64,000 nt of DNA from Blautia pseudococcoides (GTDB taxonomy: Bacteria; Bacillota; Clostridia; Lachnospirales; Lachnospiraceae): positions 4,800,501 through 4,864,500 of the forward strand of contig NZ_CP015405.2 of NCBI RefSeq assembly GCF_001689125.2. The letters run 5' to 3'. A program made the position numbers and the translations under genes. Positions within the stretch are counted from its first letter, which is position 1. Every line of letters begins with the position of its first letter. Below the pieces are notes generated by a model. It was not told the DNA's origin, searched no databases, and saw nothing but the letters and a program-made list of their open reading frames with translations. Positions 18,965 through 26,639 of this stretch are shown here, in pieces.

Positions 18965-19308
18965 GGATTCACTTGAGAAAGACCCTGTCGGAAGCGAACC
19001 ACTTTCTAGAAACAGAGTATCGAAAACTTTTCAATCAGAGGTTTTCTGTCACACCGGAAGCAGAGTCTATTTTTCTCCCCATAGCAAAAGGAGTTGATCT
19101 TGACTCCATCCTTTGTGTTAAAAACACACACGAAAAATAGATACAGTCGGAACCTTTTTTTAAAACCGTTGTTTTCAGATCTTGGATGAAGGATTCCCCA
19201 TTATCAATGCCCGACGCGCGATCACCGTGTTAATAAATCCTCGTTTGGCTATCCGTGTCGAATATAACGGCAAGATTTACCATTCCATCCGGTATCTGAA
19301 ACCCTAAA
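18965..19308 (+). pseudogene. DDE integrase-core transposase (ISNCY-like), C-terminal remnant
   Basis: The plus strand reads LRKTLSEANHFLETEYRKLF, then NQRFSVTPEAESIFLPI and, after stops and frameshifts, DEGFPIINARRAITVLINPR followed by LAIRVEYNGKIYHSIRYLKP. This resembles the end of integrase-core transposases, where a FLxxYLPKFN-type segment is followed by a small beta-barrel domain. The family assignment is from memory and tentative. Confidence 0.45.
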
Positions 19309-19395
19309 ATAAGAATGCTAGCTGTAAGGTGCCAAAAAAGTATGCACTGCTGTAGAACTCCATCTTATCGATATACGACACCTCCTTTTAGTCAT

Positions 19396-19440
19396 AGAAA
19401 AACCCGCTTGTTCTAGACAAACGGTTAGAATAAGCGGGTA
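19396..19440 (-). terminator. Rho-independent terminator of the DUF3990 operon
   Basis: On the minus strand the stem ACCCGCTTATTCTA / TAGAACAAGCGGGT (one mismatch) is followed directly by TTTTTC. It lies 14 nt past the last gene of the operon. Confidence 0.85.
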
Positions 19441-19453
19441 GCTGTTATTGGTT

Positions 19454-19669
19454 TTACGCTATTGTCTGCTGTTGACGTGCCTCAATATACAGGTCAATAT
19501 CTTCTACAATATAATTATCTCCGGTCGTATGCAGCGCTTCAAAACATGAGTAAATATAGTCCCATACATTGTATTGGGAAAACAGTTCACTGACCTGTTT
19601 TCCGGTCAGGTGCTTTGCAGATTTATATTTTTCAATACAGTACACTAAAAAATTTCCTTCTTTGCTCAT
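19454..19669 (-). CDS. DUF3791 protein
   Basis: About 71 residues, entirely the DUF3791 domain (FLVYCIEKYKSAKHLTGKQV, SELFSQYNVWDYIYSCFEAL, HTTGDNYIVEDIDLYI). Members are repeatedly found beside DUF3990 genes, which suggests a toxin-antitoxin-like partnership, though the function is not established. I chose the ATG at 19669 because AGGAGG precedes it by about 7 nt. It is the last gene of the operon, 2 nt after the preceding gene. Confidence 0.75.
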   Translation of the reverse strand: MSKEGNFLVYCIEKYKSAKHLTGKQVSELFSQYNVWDYIYSCFEALHTTGDNYIVEDIDLYIEARQQQTIA

Positions 19670-19671
19670 AA

Positions 19672-19911
19672 TCACACCTCCTCAGGGATTATGAAATCTC
19701 CGGTCCTTTTTTCTTCCTCAAACATATTGAATAATGTCAAAGGACTGAAATGCCACAGCTTTGTATCTTCCTGCTCCAATAGAGAGTAAACTTTTGAATC
19801 ATAGAACTCTTTAGATGCTGTAACTTCATCATAGGGATAGTTTTCCGTAATCAAGTGGATAACCTTTGGTACGATCAAAGTCAGCATAGCTTCAAATTTC
19901 TTTTCGTCCAT
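19672..19911 (-). CDS. Small acidic operon protein (unknown family)
   Basis: 79 residues from the ATG at 19911 (GGAGGTGG 8 nt upstream; the frame is open from 19917). It is an acidic soluble helical protein, with MLTLIVPKVIHLITENY followed by ASKEFYDSKVYSLLEQED. Its start overlaps the end of the DUF3990 gene and its stop is 2 nt from the DUF3791 gene, so it belongs to the same unit. I do not recognise the family; its position between the two fits a second antitoxin or adaptor. Confidence 0.65.
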   Translation of the reverse strand: MDEKKFEAMLTLIVPKVIHLITENYPYDEVTASKEFYDSKVYSLLEQEDTKLWHFSPLTLFNMFEEEKRTGDFIIPEEV

Positions 19912-20402
19912 CACCATTCCACCTCCGGTAAAGTTCCTGCAAATTTCAAATAACTCAATGACTTTTCAGAGCTTATGACCAACTGGTTATACAGTTTCTT
20001 GATTTTTAATGCTTCCAATGTCTGCTCTTTTGTCAGAACACCGGATGTATAGAGGGTAAAGGTCGTATAAACATCATCGTTTGCAACAGGGCCATAAACA
20101 AAATCATATTCCGGTCCCTCATAATTGCCAGATCTATTATCCGATACAAAATCCAGCCACGCTTCATCTGCAGATTCAAAACGAAGCACCGAACATTCCG
20201 AGAAGGCTTTCTGTTCGTCAATCTCATAGATATTGACAATCTTTCCGCCTTCTTTGCGTCTGCGATACACCTTTTCCGCAAAAGAAACCGCCTGTTTTTT
20301 ATTGGTAGTTGTATAGAAGCCAAATCCAAAATCCAGAAAACGGTTCTGCTTAATCAGTTTCGGCTCTGAAACCACCACATTACTTCCGTGATATAAGATC
20401 AT
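19911..20402 (-). CDS. DUF3990 protein (ADP-ribosyltransferase-like)
   Basis: 163 residues. The start ([16 protein letters not shown], then [20 protein letters not shown]) matches DUF3990, whose members resemble ADP-ribosyltransferases: YHGS provides the conserved His and the GFYTT strand resembles the STS-type strand of such enzymes. The middle has [16 protein letters not shown], another family hallmark. No signal peptide, so it acts in the cytoplasm. It overlaps the upstream gene by 4 nt and is followed by the two small genes. A toxin-like role acting on a host target is inferred from the fold and the operon. Confidence 0.75.
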   Translation of the reverse strand: MILYHGSNVVVSEPKLIKQNRFLDFGFGFYTTTNKKQAVSFAEKVYRRRKEGGKIVNIYEIDEQKAFSECSVLRFESADEAWLDFVSDNRSGNYEGPEYDFVYGPVANDDVYTTFTLYTSGVLTKEQTLEALKIKKLYNQLVISSEKSLSYLKFAGTLPEVEW

Positions 20403-20701
20403 ATCTTTCCCTCCAATACTTTTTTGGCAAGTTTTTGTTCTTCTGTCAGGGATTGTATCATTGCCTCTACATGGCGTCGCTTTTCAATTTGTTCGCGTAT
20501 GGATTCAACATCATTTTTCCCAATATATTTTGACACCACTTTTTTGCCATCCCGGTATTTTAAGTAGCAGTAGGTATTCCCATTGACTTTCTTTTCAGAG
20601 ATCGTACCTTTCGGAAGCCCTGCCAGTATTTCTCGGTATTTTTCCAGCATATAATCGATCCGCTGTTTTTCTTTTTTTACGGTACTGATAATTAAACTCA
20701 T
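20399..20701 (-). CDS. DUF6788-like small protein
   Basis: About 100 residues. It has a basic N-terminal helix, a small beta hairpin ([20 protein letters not shown], then [15 protein letters not shown]) and a C-terminal helix. The [10 protein letters not shown] hairpin is typical of DUF6788, a family known from accessory operons. I chose the ATG at 20701, 6 nt after AGGTGAG. It is the first gene of the operon, with a clear promoter just upstream, and overlaps DUF3990 by 4 nt. It may regulate the operon or act as antitoxin (inference). Confidence 0.65.
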   Translation of the reverse strand: MSLIISTVKKEKQRIDYMLEKYREILAGLPKGTISEKKVNGNTYCYLKYRDGKKVVSKYIGKNDVESIREQIEKRRHVEAMIQSLTEEQKLAKKVLEGKI

Positions 20702-20718
20702 TGTTCTCACCTATCTTT

Positions 20719-20747
20719 ATTATACCCAACATTTCAAGAAATATCAA
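20719..20747 (-). promoter_or_regulatory. Promoter of the DUF3990 operon
   Basis: Minus strand: -35 TTGATA (20747-20742), 17-bp spacer, consensus -10 TATAAT (20724-20719), with a short leader to the ATG at 20701. Confidence 0.6.
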
Positions 20748-20863
20748 CATAGTGTGGAGTAAAGTGAGAGAAATATATCCCGTACCTTATGTATGATTTG
20801 ATCAAGTTTTTATGCACTCGGTAAATAAATCCAGTCACGCATTAAGCATACGCTTGGTTCATG

Positions 20864-20914
20864 CCAGATGATACGTACACGCACTGTAAACAGTACGTGT
20901 ATCGAAGTATCTGG
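20864..20914. repeat. 51-bp nested imperfect palindrome
   Basis: The outer arms CCAGAT / ATCTGG, middle arms GATAC / GTATC and inner arms ACGCACTG / CAGTACGT (one mismatch) close on a TAAA loop. No T run follows, so it is not an obvious terminator. It lies between the DUF3990 operon and the decayed PtuB gene and may be a repeat or an element end. Confidence 0.4.
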
Positions 20915-20971
20915 AAGGGCAAGGCACACCTTTACGACTAGTCCTTTTTGCAGAAGCTTTTCAAGGTTTAC

Positions 20972-21193
20972 CTAAGGTAGCCTGGCACCGAAAGTATCTG
21001 CTGATTCCTCCGGGTTTCTTTTCGTTACTAAAACGGATTCTACATACTGGTGCAGTTTGTTATAAGCATCATTCAATAGGTCATCAAGAACAATATTTTT
21101 TAATTCGTATGTCATTTCTTCGTACGCTACATTTGGTAACTGTTTGTATGCAATCAGTTCTTTAGGTTCTTTGCCTTTGTTTATCTTTATCAT
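20972..21193 (-). pseudogene. PtuB-like HNH protein, N-terminal fragment
   Basis: It begins MIKINKGKEPKELIAYKQLP, which fits the start of TIGR02646/PtuB-type HNH nucleases that are encoded directly after a PtuA-type ATPase. That is the arrangement here, with a 12-nt gap. The frame stops after 73 residues and the Cys/His HNH region is missing. Residues after about 35 no longer look like the family, so the rest has been deleted or replaced. Confidence 0.5.
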
Positions 21194-21205
21194 GTTACCA
21201 ATCTC

Positions 21206-22398
21206 TTATAGCCGTTCTAATTCTAATCTTACACGGCAGGAATTAGCCTTGGTATCGTTATTTCCTAAGATCGTTTCGAGACTATCTAATGCCGCTTCTG
21301 CTCCTACAAAGTTTTTGTTATCCAAGAAGTTATAAAATTTGCTAAATAACATTTGGACATCTTCTGGTCTCTCAGAAACACCCATTACTTCTCTAAATAT
21401 TGTGTTAACATCCTTTCCATAAGTTTCATCAGGAGCGCAAAGTATCTCTTTATCCTTGATGATCATTAAACTTTCTGTGCCTACAGAATTAATCACGGCC
21501 GGCGCATGAGTAGTTACAATAAACTGGACTTTTGGAAAAATCTTCATCAGATCTGTTAAAATCTTCTGCTGCCATGATGGATGTAAATGTAAATCAATTT
21601 CATCTATTAAGACTATACCATCCGTTTCGGTTAAAACATGTTCTAGTAATTGAAGATTTAAAATAGCCATTCTATAAGCAATGTCGGCAACTAAACTGAT
21701 TGTACACTTGTAACCATCACTAAGCTGCGAAAGTGGAATCGTTTTAAAGTTATTATCTTGAGCAAGATACATTAAATCGATTTCATGTGTATCCAAATTA
21801 AATTGTACTTTTACATTCTGATAGCCAGAAATAGACTGAAAACACTGCTCCATTGCAAGACAAACAGCTTTGAACTCAGGTAATATTTGTCCTTTCTGAT
21901 ATTGCTGAATGGTCATTTCCTGGAACCATTTCATCATAAATTTGTCATTGGCTGCACCATCTAAACTATCAAGATAGCCATTACTTCTTGTGCTTTTTTT
22001 AAATGTATTATTCCTTTTTTCCCTATGTTGATTCCATAAACGTCCTATACCATAATAAGATATAATAGGCAATACTAAATTAGTATCACCATTTCTAATT
22101 CTTTCTTGATACCTAATTGCAATGCTTGTTAGTTCTTTTGTATTTGATATGCTATCACGTCCATTTGCTGAATTTAATGATCTAATCCATTGAACTTTTT
22201 CACCATTGATTTCACTTTGTGTGGTAATTTCTACTGGGAATTGTGGCTGAACATCAACAACGCTTCCCTTATTGAAATATTTATTATGAGCATCATGTTT
22301 TCTGATTCTGTAATTCGTAAGCCCATCCATAGCAGAGATAAAAGTTCCAACTGCAATAGCAGCTGCTTCCAGTATGGATGTTTTTCCAGTACCATCTG
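21206..22398 (-). pseudogene. PtuA-like AAA ATPase, 5'-truncated
   Basis: SMC-like ATPase of the OLD/PtuA kind. Walker A is ADGTGKTS at the very start of the surviving frame, signature region PLSQLSDGYKCTISLVAD, Walker B IVLIDEIDLHLHPSWQQKIL and H-loop FIVTTHAPAVI. The C-terminal tail (VQMLFSKFYNFLDNKNF) resembles PtuA of Septu and Ec78-type retron defence systems. The first 30 or so residues (strand 1 and the FRCF-type segment) are missing because the gene runs into a GH2 fragment at about 22,400. No retron RNA or reverse transcriptase is seen. Confidence 0.65.
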
Positions 22399-22399
22399 C

Positions 22400-23412
22400 G
22401 CCAGCGCGAGGCTGACGGCACACGGCCGGTGATTGTCGGAGGTATCACAATAGAAAAGTGGAATCCGGATGAGCTGGAGGAAGTCATGCAGAAATACGGT
22501 GTATTGGACAGCACTGTATCCGAAATGACTGCGGAGATAGAGAAAATGTTTCCACCGACAACAGATGCATCCATTACAAAAGCAGTAGCCGATTATACGG
22601 GAGTTATAGATACCCACTACTCCTATTTCCGTTTTCCTTCTCTTATCAAAAAATATCCCAACGCGGCTGTTATGAGAACAGAAAGCTACGCCCGGACCAG
22701 TGATCTGATTAAAGAAATTATGGATGAGCACCCGGAGGTGATAGGCGACTTTGTCTGGACCTGCTGGAATCACATAGGAGAAGCGGGACTTGGAAGGTGT
22801 GTCCATGTTCCGAAGGAGGAAGAGGAAAAATATAACAATGTATTCGGCATGATGGATATCATGGTGAAGACAGAATACCCGTACCGGCTCTCAAACTGTG
22901 CAGATTTTGACATTAACGGAGTACCGACGGTGCAGGGGATTTACAGAAAGAACGTGTGGGGGGACCAGAGCACTTGTATTGCAGTGCAGCCTCCGGCTTA
23001 CCACGACCTTGCGGAGATTAAGATGCTTGGATTTAGCAGGACAGAGGAAAAGCAAAGCTGGAATTTAGAAGGTGAAGAAGGAAAGCCGATAAGAGTGAAC
23101 GTGTACTCAGGCGCAGAATGGTTGGAGCTGTTTTTGAACGAAAAAAGCCCTGGCAGAAAACCGGCAGGCAAAAAAGCCCCTTATTGCGCAAGTTTTGAGC
23201 TTGAATATGAGCCTGGCATCCTTACAGCAGTAAGCAGCACGGGCAGAAAAGAAGTATCCCGCAGCACGATAGAGACAACGGGAAAGGCAGTAAAAATAAA
23301 GGCAGTTCCGGAAAATACACAGGCAAAGGCAGGAGTGAAAGCATTAGGCGGAAAAAGCCACAAGGGGCAATTAGGATTGGCAGCCCTTGTGACTTTATAT
23401 GCAGAAACTTAG
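22400..23412 (+). pseudogene. Glycoside hydrolase family 2, C-terminal fragment
   Basis: About 337 residues from the second half of a GH2 beta-galactosidase/beta-glucuronidase-like enzyme. It starts at ADGTRPVIVGG, contains the nucleophile region YPNAAVMRTESYA and the barrel end FVWTCWNHIGEAGLGR, then a DUF4982-type beta domain. The acid/base residue and all N-terminal domains are lost at the junction with the ATPase fragment, so it cannot be active. The base composition jumps to higher GC exactly here, marking the island edge. Its 3' end overlaps the convergent LacI gene by 4 nt. Confidence 0.72.
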
Positions 23413-24434
23413 TAACGGGATGATTCCCGGTATTTTATTACAGTGCGAACATAAGTTGTCCGATATGGAATACCTGGTTCTTCGATACGGGAAAGAAGCA
23501 GTTCCGCAGCAATATATCCCATAGCAGAACTTGGAATATGGACAGTGGTTAAATGTGGTTCAATAATCTGGGATTCAGCAGAATTATCGAACCCTGTAAT
23601 TTTTACATCTTTAGGGACCGATAAGCCGCATTTCTTCAGCGCCTTCATGAGGTCCATGGCGACAAAATCATTTGCACATATAAATGCATCTGGCAGTTCT
23701 GGCAGTTGTTTGATATGTGATGCAAGCTGTTCAACAGTATGGAAGGGCTCGTTTGCTAAGAGTTCGTCAGTAACCGGTTTTAGACCAGAGAGTCTGAGCG
23801 CATCACTGAATCCCTGATATCGTTCAAAAAATGAGTGGCAGTTATTGATATCTCCTGCAAACGCAAGCCGGTGCTGTCCGTCCTTTATGAGAGTCTGCAC
23901 GACGCTGGAAATACTGCTTCGGTTTTCCATAAACAGAAAATCCGCATCAAGCGTAGTGAAATCAATGTTAGAGGCGCAGTCGGTAAAAAGCAGTGGAATA
24001 TCAAGCTTGCTGAGCATCTGACTGTATGCGTAATCAAATAGTTCTAAACAGATGATTCCGGCAGTGTTTGAAAGGTCGAATCCGGCCGGGAGCTGTAATT
24101 CCGCAAATTCCTGCTCACGAATCAGAAAAAATGATAATCGGTATCCGTTAGAACTGATTTTCTCCTGAAAAGTATTTAAAAGTTTTGAGCCGAAATGAGA
24201 ACTGTTCGGCATAGAACGGGTAAAAAGAGCAATCTCACAATTTTCTGGTTTTGGAATGGAAGCTAAAGGTGGATAGTAAGAAAATTGTTTATATCCCAGT
24301 TCGGCAGCCTTTTGCAAAATTCTGTCTCTTGTAGCATCTGCCAGCACACCGGTATTGTTTAAGGCTTTTGATACGGTGTTTCTTGATACCCCTAATGAAT
24401 CAGCTATATCTTGAATGGTAATTCGTTTTCCCAT
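23409..24434 (-). CDS. LacI-family transcriptional regulator
   Basis: 341 residues. The N-terminal helix-turn-helix ITIQDIADSLGVSRNTVSKA and the hinge helix are followed by a periplasmic-binding-protein-like sugar sensor domain with the family motifs DAFICANDFVAMDLMKAL and VKITGFDNS. It is divergent from the ABC importer and GH32 genes and most likely represses them until the sugar, probably sucrose or a fructoside, is present. The GH2 fragment is convergent with it. Confidence 0.92.
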   Translation of the reverse strand: MGKRITIQDIADSLGVSRNTVSKALNNTGVLADATRDRILQKAAELGYKQFSYYPPLASIPKPENCEIALFTRSMPNSSHFGSKLLNTFQEKISSNGYRLSFFLIREQEFAELQLPAGFDLSNTAGIICLELFDYAYSQMLSKLDIPLLFTDCASNIDFTTLDADFLFMENRSSISSVVQTLIKDGQHRLAFAGDINNCHSFFERYQGFSDALRLSGLKPVTDELLANEPFHTVEQLASHIKQLPELPDAFICANDFVAMDLMKALKKCGLSVPKDVKITGFDNSAESQIIEPHLTTVHIPSSAMGYIAAELLLSRIEEPGIPYRTTYVRTVIKYRESSRY

Positions 24435-24541
24435 AGATACCTCCCTGTTTTAAATATGATGATCGTATAATCTGTATAAATACTTTTATGAGGGTGTTAT
24501 ACTTCATTATTAAATGTAACTTATTTAAAAAGATTTGTCAA

Positions 24542-24759
24542 ATGTAAAAATGTGATGGATTAAAAGCTGTTTTTTATTGGCATACCGGCTTGTTTACAGA
24601 TGAAAAAGGTGTAAATGTAAAAATAAATGAGGTATATGTAAAAATATAATTGACAAAAAGGTGTGCAAATGTTAGTATAGACTCAAGAAACAGTACAAAG
24701 TGCACAATGAATCAGTGCAATGTTACATGTTTATCAGGAAATGATGCAAATGTAAAAGG
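24542..24759 (+). promoter_or_regulatory. Iterated ATGTAAAA motif in divergent promoter region
   Basis: ATGTAAAA occurs at 24542, 24615, 24636 and 24750; three copies extend to ATGTAAAAAT. Two are exactly 21 bp apart and flank the approach to the -35 box. No classical LacI operator with a central CG was seen, so these repeats are candidate regulator sites. Confidence 0.35.
24650..24678 (+). promoter_or_regulatory. Promoter of the sucrose/fructan operon
   Basis: Perfect -35 TTGACA (24650-24655), 17-bp spacer, -10 TAGTAT (24673-24678), about 95 nt upstream of the first permease start. Confidence 0.65.
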
Positions 24760-24773
24760 GAGGAGAGGGAACA

Positions 24774-25712
24774 ATGAGTTTTCGTAATGCAAAAAGTGTT
24801 TCAGCCGGTAGACAGACTTTTCGCCAAAAAGCTGGCTACATCAAAAGAAACTGGCAGTTATATGTAATATTTTTAATGCCGGCTCTTCTTTTGACAATTA
24901 TTTTCAAGTATATTCCCATGGGAGGAGTATTGATTGCTTTTGAGGATTACAATGTAATAAAAGGGGTATTTGGCAGCCCATGGGTGGGACTGGATTACTT
25001 CAGAAGGTTTTTATCGTCTCCGGATTTTATGAAATATCTTCTGAACACATTGAAACTGAGTGCCTATGGATTGCTGTGGGGATTTCCGATACCGATTATT
25101 CTTGCTCTTTTGCTAAACCAGATTCGCAGAACCGGAATAAAAAAGAAAATCCAGCTTTTGATTTATGCACCAAATTTTATTTCTGTCATTGTGCTCTGTG
25201 GTATGGTCAGAATGTTTTTGTCACCGGTAGGGCCGCTGAATCAGGTTTTGGGGATTGATGCAAACTGGATGACCATGCCGGAGGCATTCCGTACTATTTA
25301 TATAGCCAGCGGAATCTGGCAGGGCGCCGGCTGGGCGTCTGTCATGTATACAGCGGCTCTGGCAAATGCAAGCAAAGACCTGGAGGAAGCCGCAATTGTA
25401 GACGGAGCAAATATCTTACAGCAGATATGGTATGTGCAGCTGCCTGCAATTAAAAATATTATTGTGATTCAGTTTATTCTGCAAGCAGGAAATATCATGA
25501 GTATCGGATTTGAAAAAGCCTATGCACTGCAGACGGATATGAACCTTCCGGCATCAGAAATACTTTCTACATATGTGTATAGAGTCGGTCTGTTGAATGG
25601 GGATTACGGATATTCTACAGCGGTTGGATTGTTTAATTCCGTAATTAACATTATCCTGTTGATTTTTGTAAACAAGGTAGTAGCAAAACTTAACGATGGA
25701 GAAGGATTATAA
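24774..25712 (+). CDS. Sugar ABC permease (LplB type)
   Basis: 312-residue inner-membrane subunit of a carbohydrate importer, with six hydrophobic helices and the ATPase-contact EAA loop EEAAIVDGANILQQIWYVQL. The N-terminal region (KRNWQLYVIFLMPALLLTII) is typical of LplB-like permeases that work with large LplA-type lipoproteins, as found two genes downstream. GGGAGGAGAGGG precedes the ATG. The second permease follows after 11 nt. No ATPase gene is present; such systems usually share an MsmK-type ATPase encoded elsewhere. Confidence 0.92.
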   Translation: MSFRNAKSVSAGRQTFRQKAGYIKRNWQLYVIFLMPALLLTIIFKYIPMGGVLIAFEDYNVIKGVFGSPWVGLDYFRRFLSSPDFMKYLLNTLKLSAYGLLWGFPIPIILALLLNQIRRTGIKKKIQLLIYAPNFISVIVLCGMVRMFLSPVGPLNQVLGIDANWMTMPEAFRTIYIASGIWQGAGWASVMYTAALANASKDLEEAAIVDGANILQQIWYVQLPAIKNIIVIQFILQAGNIMSIGFEKAYALQTDMNLPASEILSTYVYRVGLLNGDYGYSTAVGLFNSVINIILLIFVNKVVAKLNDGEGL

Positions 25713-25723
25713 GAAGGGGGCAA

Positions 25724-26626
25724 GTGAAAATGGAAAATCGAAGAAGAATGAAACTGGGAACGTCCGATAAAATGATTCTGTCCATTGGATATATACTCCT
25801 TGGTGTTTTTGCTCTTGCAATACTGATTCCGCTGGTTTATGTTGTAGCTGCTTCCTTCATGGATCCTAATGTATTGAACAATCAGGGGATCAGCTTTCAT
25901 TTAAAAGACTGGACTCTGGATGCGTACAAGCGTGTACTCGAAAATAAAATGATATGGAGAGGATTTGCCAATTCCTTTTTCTATTCTATAGCGTTTACAG
26001 TAATATCAGTGTTTGTTACCATACTGGCAGCATATCCGATGTCTAAGAAGGAATTTGTCGGAAGAAAATTCTTTAATGCAATATTTATCGTCACAATGTT
26101 TTTTAATGGTGGATTGATTCCGACCTTTATTCTCGTGAATCAATTACACTTGGTAAATACAATCTGGGCAATTCTGATTCCGGGTGCATTCAATGTATGG
26201 AATATGATTCTCGCAAGAACCTATTATCAATCCATTCCGAAGGAGCTGCGTGAAGCATCTCAGCTTGATGGAGCCAGTGAGATAGAGCACTTTTTCAAAA
26301 TTATGATTCCGGTGTGTAAGCCGATTATTGCGGTATTGGCATTGTGGTCTTTTGTAGGTATGTGGAACGGTTACTTTGACGCCATGATTTACCTGAATGA
26401 CGCAGACTTACAGCCGTTACAGTTGGTGCTTCGCTCCATACTGGTACAGAATACTCCACAGCCTGGTATGATTGCGGATATCCAGAGTACGGCTGAGATG
26501 GCAAAGGTTGCAGAACTTTTGAAATATGCAACGATCGTAGTATCCAGTTTACCATTGTTAATTATGTATCCGTTTTTCCAGAAATATTTTGATTCGGGAA
26601 TTATGGTGGGTTCCGTAAAGGGCTAA
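25724..26626 (+). CDS. Sugar ABC permease (LplC/YtcP type)
   Basis: 300 residues, the second channel subunit. It has membrane helices from about residue 15 and the EAA loop REASQLDGASEIEHFFKIMI. The C-terminus YPFFQKYFDSGIMVGSVKG is the characteristic end of this subfamily. It lies in an operon with the first permease and the binding protein. Confidence 0.92.
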   Translation: MKMENRRRMKLGTSDKMILSIGYILLGVFALAILIPLVYVVAASFMDPNVLNNQGISFHLKDWTLDAYKRVLENKMIWRGFANSFFYSIAFTVISVFVTILAAYPMSKKEFVGRKFFNAIFIVTMFFNGGLIPTFILVNQLHLVNTIWAILIPGAFNVWNMILARTYYQSIPKELREASQLDGASEIEHFFKIMIPVCKPIIAVLALWSFVGMWNGYFDAMIYLNDADLQPLQLVLRSILVQNTPQPGMIADIQSTAEMAKVAELLKYATIVVSSLPLLIMYPFFQKYFDSGIMVGSVKG

Positions 26627-26639
26627 GGAGGAAAGAGTG

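Noticed and set aside
21206..22398. Active retron or Septu system
   Set aside because: Both protein genes are truncated, and no reverse transcriptase or msr/msd RNA is visible.
22378..22399. Start of the GH2 frame at the ATG at 22378
   Set aside because: These codons are the antisense of the ATPase Walker A region; the GH2-like sequence only begins at about 22400, so the ATG is not a native start.
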